Made by a program: the position numbers and the translations under genes
Origin: Herbinix hemicellulosilytica
Lineage (GTDB): Bacteria; Bacillota; Clostridia; Lachnospirales; Lachnospiraceae
NCBI RefSeq assembly: GCF_002904165.1
Contig: NZ_CVTD020000015.1
Location: 310,001-374,000 of the forward strand
DNA length: 64,000 nucleotides
Reading direction: 5' to 3'
Notes under the pieces: generated by a model
Told to the model about the DNA's origin: nothing
The model's database searches: none
What the model saw: only the letters and a program-made list of their open reading frames with translations
Part shown: piece after piece, positions 9,227 through 16,300 of the stretch
Numbering within the stretch: position 1 is the stretch's first letter
Layout of the letters: every line of letters begins with the position of its first letter

Positions 9227-9311
9227 GTGTCAGGCACCGTAAACAAACTGTAAACAAAATATTACCAACAACCTCCTCTGTATTCATAATTTATTAACAG
9301 TACCTGACACC
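9227..9311. repeat. REP-like element downstream of the RAYT gene
   Basis: The left end GTGTCAGGCACCGT (9227-9240) and right end CAGTACCTGACACC (9298-9311) are inverted and enclose a diverged middle. It lies 1 nt after the RAYT stop codon and upstream of the two-component operon. Confidence 0.85.
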
Positions 9312-9312
9312 T

Positions 9313-9864
9313 TCAGACACCTTCCACATATTCTCTATACAGGTCCCTGCTGCCGTTTTGGAACAAACATAAAATAGCATTCTCATCTACCAAATCATTC
9401 TTATACAAGCCCATAAAAACCCCGTAGCTGCTCCAAGGATATTGAATTGGTTTTTCTACAATACCTGCCTTTACCGGATTTAGATGTATGTATTTACTGG
9501 TCTGTAAAAGATATGATTCGGTATCAATTAATTCCGAATAATATCTGCCCTGAAAAAGATGACCGGTAAGATCATATTTCTCATTGAAATACATTGAATA
9601 CATCCAATGAATACCCTTCATGATCTTCCATATCTCACTGTCAATAGTTGCTATCTGCAAATGAACATGATTTCCCATCAAACAATAGCTGTATAATTTA
9701 AACGGATATTTTTCATTTACTTTCTTTAAGAATTTCATATAGACCTTATAATCTTCTATTTGCCTGAATATATCTTCTTTGCGATTGCCTCTGGCAACCA
9801 CATGGTATACAGCACCAGGATACCATATTCTTGGTTGACGTGCTATAGGCTTTCCTCCCTTCAT
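9313..9864 (-). CDS. REP-associated tyrosine transposase (RAYT, Y1/HUH family)
   Basis: This 183-residue single-strand DNA transposase is of the IS200/RAYT type. The N-terminal block PRIWYPGAVYHVVARGN is diagnostic. The HUH-type metal site is NHVHLQ (about residues 64-69), and the catalytic Tyr is expected in SKYIHLNPVKAG near residue 122. RAYTs are domesticated single-copy genes that act on nearby REP palindromes. Here palindromic repeats flank the gene on both sides (9227-9311 and 10058-10132), and other copies are scattered to 28915. The start ATG 9864 is followed by GGGAGGAAAG inside the coding region, so the true initiation point is uncertain. The gene is intact with no frameshift, and no classical IS ends are seen. 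Confidence 0.92.
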   Translation of the reverse strand: MKGGKPIARQPRIWYPGAVYHVVARGNRKEDIFRQIEDYKVYMKFLKKVNEKYPFKLYSYCLMGNHVHLQIATIDSEIWKIMKGIHWMYSMYFNEKYDLTGHLFQGRYYSELIDTESYLLQTSKYIHLNPVKAGIVEKPIQYPWSSYGVFMGLYKNDLVDENAILCLFQNGSRDLYREYVEGV

Positions 9865-10057
9865 CTATTCTAAATTATTTGATGCAAGTAATCACCGATA
9901 AAATTTAAAATTTAGCGGCATGGGAAATTTTTTGGAACATAAAAATAAATAGAAATGATTAAAGAATATTAGAAACGGTACTTGTTATATTCTAACATGA
10001 TTTACAAATAAAGTATATTGGGCAATATCATAATTTTTTGAATGAGGTATTGTAAAA

Positions 10058-10132
10058 GGTGTCAGGTACTGTAAATAAATTGTAAACAAGACATCTTGTC
10101 TTGTTCATTATTTATTAACAGTACCTGACACC
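10058..10132. repeat. REP-like palindrome between RAYT and purC
   Basis: A complete palindrome with ends GGTGTCAGGTACTGT and complement, and an inner perfect palindrome CAAGACATCTTGTCTTG. It begins 4 nt after the purC stop codon on the minus strand, so it can serve as the purC terminator hairpin. Confidence 0.9.
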
Positions 10133-10136
10133 CAGG

Positions 10137-10820
10137 TTAATTCACCAAAAGTTTCTCAAGCTCAAGGGGTTCTATGTATTTTCCGTCTTTATATGCTCTC
10201 ATATTTCCGCCGGATATTTCATCTATTAATGCTATATGCTTGTCTTCACCGATACGGCCAAATTCCAGTTTGATATCATAAAGTTCAATGCCTTTTTTTG
10301 CCAGCTCATCTTTTATTATGTTTGATATTTTTATAGTAAGGTCTTTAAGTATTTTATATTCCTCTCTTGTAAGAATTCCAAGCATATGCAGAGCATCTTC
10401 GCTTATAGGAGGATCCTGTCTGGCATCATCTTTTAATGTTACCTCAACAAATGAATCAAGCGGCTGGCCTTCTTTTGCATACATTCCGTAACGGCGAATG
10501 AAGCTTCCTACTGCTCTGAACCTGCATATAACTTCAAGGCCGTTTCCGAATAAAGTAGCCGGCTTTACCTTCATGGTCGCCTCTTCTATATTGCAATCAA
10601 TATAATGTGTAGGTATTCCTTCGTCCCTAAGCTTTTCAAAAAACATCTTTGTAAGCTTTAACCCTGCCTTGCCGGCTCCTTCTACCGTTAATCCTACAGT
10701 ATTGGCACCGGGATCAAATACCCCATTTTCACCGGTCATATCATCTTTAAATTTGAGCAAATAATTTCCGTCTTCCAATTGGTATACATCTTTGGTTTTT
10801 CCCTGATAGATGAGTTTCAT
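10137..10820 (-). CDS. purC: Phosphoribosylaminoimidazole-succinocarboxamide synthase
   Basis: The ATP-dependent enzyme ligates aspartate to CAIR to give SAICAR in purine synthesis. Family blocks seen are LIYQGKTKDVYQ at the N-terminus, KFKDDMTGENG near 30, RRYGMYAKEGQPLDSF near 105, and EFGRIGEDKHIALIDEISGGNMR near the C-terminus. I start at ATG 10820 (227 residues), which follows GAGGGATATCGT; the in-frame codon at 10850 has no ribosome site. It stands alone, without other pur genes, between the RAYT locus and a divergent lipid gene pair. No purine riboswitch was recognised upstream. Confidence 0.96.
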   Translation of the reverse strand: MKLIYQGKTKDVYQLEDGNYLLKFKDDMTGENGVFDPGANTVGLTVEGAGKAGLKLTKMFFEKLRDEGIPTHYIDCNIEEATMKVKPATLFGNGLEVICRFRAVGSFIRRYGMYAKEGQPLDSFVEVTLKDDARQDPPISEDALHMLGILTREEYKILKDLTIKISNIIKDELAKKGIELYDIKLEFGRIGEDKHIALIDEISGGNMRAYKDGKYIEPLELEKLLVN

Positions 10821-10878
10821 ACGATATCCCTCTTTCCCTGTAATCAGCAAATACTTTAATTGCTTTAGATATGGTTAA

Positions 10879-10905
10879 ATTATATTATTTATAAACTGTT
10901 GTCAA
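10879..10905 (-). promoter_or_regulatory. Candidate purC promoter
   Basis: Perfect TTGACA (10900-10905) and TATAAT (10879-10884) on the minus strand, but with a short 15-nt spacer. It lies about 60 nt upstream of the chosen purC start. Confidence 0.5.
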
Positions 10906-10989
10906 TACTGCCATACCCATTTTTTTCTTATCATTGTTATTAATAAAACTGATAAATGATTTGATACAAGTTACAAAATGTTCAAATTT

Positions 10990-11020
10990 TATTCATAATT
11001 TGTTAACAGTGCCTGACACC
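10990..11020. repeat. Half-copy of the REP-like repeat
   Basis: The plus strand reads ATTCATAATTTGTTAACAGTGCCTGACACC, given here as one arm only, closely matching the right arms of the copies at 9227 and 10058. It lies 38 nt before the glycosyltransferase gene, in the divergent purC intergenic region. Confidence 0.8.
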
Positions 11021-11058
11021 CAATATTATATCATATAACCAGAAAGGGACGATGTCAT

Positions 11059-12204
11059 ATGAAGGTGCTGATTCTCTCCTGTGATACAGGGGGAGGGCAT
11101 AATTCGGCAGCCATTGCAATATACGAATATCTCAAAAAAGTTAATGTTGAATGTCAAATGCTTGATGCTTTAACCCTAAAAAGCAGGCAAACTTCAAAAA
11201 GGGCTGCCTCTGCATATATTAGTGTGATTAATATTCCGTTTCTTTTCGGAATTATATACAGTGCCGGAAGTCTCTTAAGCAATCCAAAAGTAAAGTCGCC
11301 GGTTTATTATTTGAACAGAAGCTATCGCAAACAGTTGCAAGATTATATAAATACCAACGGATTTGATACGGTAATCACTACGCACCTTTTTCCTGCCGAA
11401 GCCCTTACGGCTTTAAAGAGAGAAAAATCCATAAATGCCAAAACCATAGCAGTAAATACAGACTACACCTGCATTCCTTTCTGGGAAGAAACCGAACTTG
11501 ATTATTACATCATTCCTCATGAAGATCTCATGGATGAGTTTATACGTCGTGGTATTCCGAAAGAGAAACTCCTCCCTTTCGGTATTCCTGTCAATCCCGA
11601 TTTTTATGCGAAGCTTCCCAAACAAGAAGCCAGAAGGAAATTTTGTGAAATTTACAATGTTAAATTTGACCCTTCCAAACCTTGGTACATGATAATGTCG
11701 GGTAGCATGGGATACGGTAAAGTTCATCAACTGGTAAATGCCATAATTAATATGCACTATACCGGTGTAAATATAGTCGTTATATGCGGAACTAATCAAA
11801 AGCTTAAAAGTAAATTAGAAGCTGATTACGGTGATTTTGACAATGTAGCTATCTGTGGCTATTGTAAGAATGTACCTCTTATAATGGATGCCTGTGATGT
11901 CTTGTTTACAAAACCGGGAGGTCTAAGCAGCACGGAAGCGGCCGTAAAAAATATACCTATAATTCATACCGCTCCTATTCCCGGCTGCGAAACCAAAAAC
12001 GCCCGGTTTTTCAATAAAAGGAATATGTCATATTCAAGCAAAAATATTCAAAATCAGTTAATAGCTGCATTAAAAATGTGCGGTGACGATTCATACAGAA
12101 ACCAAATAATTGAGGCCCAAAGCAGAAATATATCCCGCAATACCTTAGACAAGATTTATATGTTTCTTACTGATCTGAAAAGAAAGGAAGGAATGATAGT
12201 TTGA
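11059..12204 (+). CDS. MGDG-synthase-like glycosyltransferase (GT28 family)
   Basis: The 381-residue protein resembles processive diacylglycerol glucosyltransferases and MGDG synthases. The N-terminal acceptor-side motif DTGGGHNSAAIAI (residues 9-21) is characteristic. The C-terminal sugar-nucleotide domain has IMSGSMGYGKV near 214 and the donor-binding block FTKPGGLSSTEAAVKNIPII near 290-310. It probably transfers a hexose to diacylglycerol or a related lipid at the inner membrane face. The start at 11059 follows AAAGGGACG with wide spacing. The stop overlaps the TTG start of the PlsY-like gene by 4 nt, so the two are translationally coupled. It is one of only two plus-strand genes in the window. 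Confidence 0.87.
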   Translation: MKVLILSCDTGGGHNSAAIAIYEYLKKVNVECQMLDALTLKSRQTSKRAASAYISVINIPFLFGIIYSAGSLLSNPKVKSPVYYLNRSYRKQLQDYINTNGFDTVITTHLFPAEALTALKREKSINAKTIAVNTDYTCIPFWEETELDYYIIPHEDLMDEFIRRGIPKEKLLPFGIPVNPDFYAKLPKQEARRKFCEIYNVKFDPSKPWYMIMSGSMGYGKVHQLVNAIINMHYTGVNIVVICGTNQKLKSKLEADYGDFDNVAICGYCKNVPLIMDACDVLFTKPGGLSSTEAAVKNIPIIHTAPIPGCETKNARFFNKRNMSYSSKNIQNQLIAALKMCGDDSYRNQIIEAQSRNISRNTLDKIYMFLTDLKRKEGMIV

Positions 12205-12824
12205 TTCAATATCTGCTTTTTACTGTGGCAGGCTTCTTATCCGGAAGTATCCTTTACAGTTATATGATTGCAAAATATTTTTGCCGTATAGATATTACCG
12301 AGGTAAGTGACGACAAAAATCCCGGTGCCGCCAATGTCATTAAACATGCGGGAGTAAAATACGGTATCCCTGCCATTATTCTTGATGTGTTGAAGGGATT
12401 TATACCTATTTATCTGGCTTCTAAGCATCTGGATATAGAAAGCCTGTATTTTATACCTGTTCTTGCCGCACCTGTTTTAGGGCATGCTACCGCTCCGTTA
12501 TTTAATTGGCACGGAGGTAAAGCCATAGCATCTTCCTTCGGATGCTTATTGGGGCTTATGCCAAATAGCTATATTGTATTGGTACTTGCTATGCTGCTTT
12601 TTTTCTTTACTTTCTTCGTCATTATCCGTCCGAACAGCCTTCGCTGCATCGTATCTTATGCCTTATTTTCAATGTATTGTCTCCGTTACTGTCCTATTCC
12701 CGGCATCCGTTACGGTGGTATACTCATTTCAATTATTGTAATAATAAAACATCTCAAAGGTTATGAAAACACAAAAGTTACACTTCAGTTCGGCCCCTGG
12801 GAACAGCTTAAAAAGATTATCTAA
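12201..12824 (+). CDS. PlsY-like acyl-phosphate:glycerol-3-phosphate acyltransferase, divergent
   Basis: The 207-residue integral membrane protein has about five hydrophobic segments. PlsY-type motifs are recognisable but altered. The phosphate-loop region reads DDKNPGAANV where GSGNPGATNV is usual. The second motif reads GHATAPLFNWHGGKAIA with GGKA in place of GGKG. The third keeps RPNSLRCIVSYA. PlsY acylates glycerol-3-phosphate from acyl-phosphate, the first step of phospholipid synthesis. The altered motifs suggest either a paralog with another acceptor or a relaxed enzyme. The start is TTG 12201 after AAGGAAGGA. Coupling to a glycolipid glycosyltransferase implies a shared membrane-lipid pathway. 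Confidence 0.8.
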   Translation: MIQYLLFTVAGFLSGSILYSYMIAKYFCRIDITEVSDDKNPGAANVIKHAGVKYGIPAIILDVLKGFIPIYLASKHLDIESLYFIPVLAAPVLGHATAPLFNWHGGKAIASSFGCLLGLMPNSYIVLVLAMLLFFFTFFVIIRPNSLRCIVSYALFSMYCLRYCPIPGIRYGGILISIIVIIKHLKGYENTKVTLQFGPWEQLKKII

Positions 12825-12856
12825 TCGATATGAAATTACATATATAAATTGAAAAT

Positions 12857-12916
12857 GGCTCTGTGTCAAGTAAATCGGTAAGCCCAAAAACTTACCGAAA
12901 TACCTGGCACAGAGCC
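12857..12916. terminator. 26-bp-arm hairpin between the lipid operon and tRNA-Glu
   Basis: GGCTCTGTGTCA...GGTAAG (12857-12882) pairs with CTTACCG...GGCACAGAGCC (12891-12916) with few mismatches and an 8-nt loop. It lies 32 nt after the PlsY-like stop and serves the convergent plsY and tRNA-Glu transcripts. Inner GTGTCAAGTA and TACCTGGCAC resemble the REP-like ends, so it may be a diverged copy. Confidence 0.7.
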
Positions 12917-12930
12917 TTCTTACATCAAAA

Positions 12931-12966
12931 GTGCCAAACACCGTAATACTTGCGATGCCTGACACC
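12931..12966. repeat. Diverged REP-like element after tRNA-Glu
   Basis: The ends GTGCCAAACACCGTAA and GATGCCTGACACC form an imperfect inverted pair. It lies 8 nt from the 3' end of tRNA-Glu. Confidence 0.6.
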
Positions 12967-12974
12967 TTTAAGTA

Positions 12975-13046
12975 CAGCTCGTAGGGGAATCGAACCCCTG
13001 TTTCCGCCGTGAGAGGGCGGCGTCTTGACCGCTTGACCAACGAGCC
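12975..13046 (-). tRNA. tRNA-Glu (anticodon CTC)
   Basis: The minus strand folds as a cloverleaf: acceptor GGCTCGT with ACGAGCT, D-arm region GGTCAAGCGGTCAAGAC, anticodon stem CCGCC/GGCGG with loop CTCTCAC (anticodon CTC, codon GAG), and T-arm CAGGGGTTCGATTCCCCTA. It closely follows the bacterial tRNA-Glu pattern. The CCA end is not encoded. Confidence 0.92.
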
Positions 13047-13062
13047 ACGGAACAATATTTAT

Positions 13063-13089
13063 ATTATACTATTCCGTTATAAAATGCAA
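13063..13089 (-). promoter_or_regulatory. Candidate promoter of tRNA-Glu
   Basis: TATAAT at 13063-13068 on the minus strand, 16 nt upstream of the tRNA 5' end, with a weak TTGCAT -35 (13084-13089) at a 15-nt spacing. Confidence 0.5.
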
Positions 13090-13308
13090 GTACTTTTTTT
13101 TAATTTTTTAAATTTTTTCGCCAATTAATACAACTGTTCTTGTCATTTTATTCCAATATCTTTCATTTTGCTACATTAGTTGTCGTGAGATATATTGTAT
13201 AATATGTTCGTTTATTTTAAATTATTTTATCAATATGCAATATACAACCAGATTATGGTGTCTATTACTGTGCAAATTTTTCAAATTGTTTCATCAATTA
13301 ACACAATC

Positions 13309-13326
13309 GTACCAGGTACCTGACAC
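13309..13326. repeat. REP-like half-end at the polC stop codon
   Basis: The minus strand reads GTGTCAGGTACCTGGTAC directly after the polC TGA stop (13327-13329), with no gap. Only one end of the element is recognisable. The rest of the 280-bp interval to the tRNA gene is AT-rich with no gene. Confidence 0.6.
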
Positions 13327-16300
13327 TCACTGAAGAAAATCCAGCAGCGACATCTGGTTTGATTGAGGCAGATCATCCAATATTCCCAGCCTTACCATGG
13401 TATCTACCAGGGTGGAGCTTACTTTGCAGCGGGTCTTAAATTCGTCTCTTGATAAGAACTTTCCTTGCTTAGCGGCTTCTTCCACCGCATTTGCCGCCGT
13501 TTCTCCCATTCCGTCTATGGAATTCAGTGACGGCATCAGCTTATCTCCGACAATCTGGAACTTGGTGGCTTTTGCCTTGTATATATCTATGGGAACAAAG
13601 GAAAAGCCTCTTGCATACATTTCCTGAACGATACGCATATCCTTATAGGTATCTTGTTCTTTTTTAGACAGGGTATTAAACCTGCGCTTATAGTCGGCCA
13701 TAACAGCTTCCAGATGTTCTCTGCCCTGGCACATCAGCTCATAGTTGAATGCCGATGCACGAATCGTAAAATAGGCACAGTAGTAAGCCAGCGGATAATA
13801 TACTTTAAAGTAGGCTATACGGAATGCCATCATAACATACGCTGCCGCATGGGCCTTAGGGAACATATACTTAATGGTCTTACAGGATTTGATGTACCAT
13901 TCCGGTATCCCTGCCGCAAGCATAGCCGATTCCATCTCGGGAGTAAGGCCTTTTCCCTTTCTTACGCTTTCCATTATCTTAAAGGAAAGGCTTGGCTCCA
14001 TTCCGGAATTAATCAGGAAAGTCATGATATCGTCACGGGTACAGATACAGGTGGACAAAGTACAAATTCCGTCTCTGATAAGGTCCTGGGCATTGTTAAG
14101 CCATACGTCAGTACCGTGGCTTAAGCCGGAAATACGGACCAAATCCGAAAATGACTTAGGCTTTGCTTCCTTGACCATCTGCATAACAAAATCCGTTCCG
14201 AATTCCGGTATGCCAAGGCACCCCAGTTCACATCCGCCGATATCCTCAGGCTTAATCCCCAGAGCACTTGTATCACTAAACAGGGATAAAACTTTTTGGT
14301 CATCAAGTTTGATTTTCTTTGCGTCCACTCCCGTCAGGTCTTCCAGCATACGAATCATGGTAGGGTCATCGTGGCCCAGTATATCCAGTTTTAACAGGTT
14401 ATGATCAATGGAGTGGTAGTCAAAATGGGTGGTAATAGTCTTGGAATTCATATCATTGGCAGGCCGCTGTACCGGTGTAAAGGAATAAATATTTTCCCCG
14501 TGGGGTAAAACAACAATTCCTCCCGGATGTTGGCCTGTGGTCCGTCTTACACCGACCAGGCCTTCCAATAACCTCTCTATTTCCACACTCCGTTTATGTA
14601 TGCCCCGTTCTTCAAAATAATTTTTTACAAAGCCGTAAGCGGTCTTGTCCGCCAGGGTACCTATGGTCCCTGCTCGGAAAGTATGACCTTCGCCGAATAT
14701 TTCCTCGGTATATTCATGAGCCCTGCTTTGGTATTCACCGGAGAAGTTTAAGTCAATATCAGGCTCTTTATCCCCGTCAAAGCCCAGGAATGTTTCAAAT
14801 GGAATATCGTGTCCGTCTTTATTAAGCAGGTTTCCGCATACGGGGCAGGTTTTATCCGGCATGTCACATCCTGAACTTCCCGCATACTTTTTAACTTCTT
14901 CGGAGTCAAAGTCACTGTAATGGCAATTGCTGCAGTAATAATGAGGCGGCAAGGGGTTAACCTCGGTTATTCCCGCCATGGTAGCAACAAAGGAAGATCC
15001 TACAGAGCCGCGGGAACCTACCAGATATCCGTCCTCGTTGGACTTCCAAACCAGTTTCTGAGCAATTATATACATAACCGCAAATCCGTTTGATATAATG
15101 GAGTTTAGCTCATGTTCCAGCCTGTCCTTTACGGGCTTTGGAAGTTCTTCTCCGTATATGGCATGGGCTCTTTCGTAACATATCCTTCTTAACTCCTCAT
15201 CGGAATTGGGAAGTACCGGCGGGCATTTATCCGGCCGAACCGGAGATATTTTTTCTATCATATCGGCTATCAGGTTGGTATTGGTTATGACCACTTCTTC
15301 GGCTTTTTCCCTGCCAAGGTAAGAAAACTCATTAAGCATCTCTTCGGTTGTCCTGAAATACAGGGCAGGCTGCGTATCGGCATCCTTGTAACCCTGGCCG
15401 GCTAAAAGTATCCTTCTGTATACTTCATCCTCCGGATCTAGAAAATGCACGTCACAAGTTGCCACTACCGGTTTATTATACTCTTCACCTAACTCCACGA
15501 TTCTTTTATTTATCCTTTTTAAATCTTCTATGGAGTTAATGTTTCTTTCGTCCCCTCTGTCACTTCGGATTAAGAATTCGTTATTGGAAAGAGGCTGTAT
15601 CTCCAGATAATCGTAGAAATTAACGATTCTTTCGATATACTCATCAGATTCGTTTTCCAAAACTGCCCTAAATACTTCTCCCGCTTCACAGGCAGAACCG
15701 ACCAAAATTCCTTCCCTGCACTCCATCAAAAGGCTTTTAGGAATCTTGGGTCTTTTATTAAAATATTCTATATGGGACAGTGATACCATCTTATAAAGGT
15801 TTACTCGGCCTACATCGTTTCTTGCAAGCAGTATGGCATGATAACTGGGAAGCTTCCTTATGGCTTCAGCAGACATCTTTCCTAGTTTATCTATATCATT
15901 TATATTGTCGATGCCTTTTTCCTTTAGCATCTCAATAAATTTAACAAATATCTCGGCTGTTGCTCCCGCATCATCCACCGCCCTGTGGTGATTTTCCAAA
16001 GAAACACCCAGTGTCTTTGCCACAATATTCAGTCTGTGTTTGTTTAGGTTAGGAAGCAAAATCCTGGATAAGCCTACGGTATCGATATATGTAAAATCCG
16101 ATGTAAGCCCTAGGTCCTTGGCATTCTTTATAATAAAGCCCGTATCAAACGAAGCATTATGGGCTACAAGTACACATCCTTTACAAAATTCCAAAAATTC
16201 CGGAAGGGCTTGTTCAATCAAAGGAGCATCGGCAACCATACTGTCGTTTATGCCGGTTAACTGCTCAATTTCGTAAGGTATGGGCATATTGGGATTAACA

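Noticed and set aside
10851-10990. Purine riboswitch before purC
   Set aside because: The conserved loop words and three-stem layout are not present; only a promoter candidate is visible.
11413-11799. 128-codon minus-strand open frame opposite the glycosyltransferase
   Set aside because: It is antisense to a conserved gene and has no features of its own.
13654-14404. Long plus-strand open frames opposite polC
   Set aside because: They are antisense to the conserved polymerase domain and show no domain or ribosome site.
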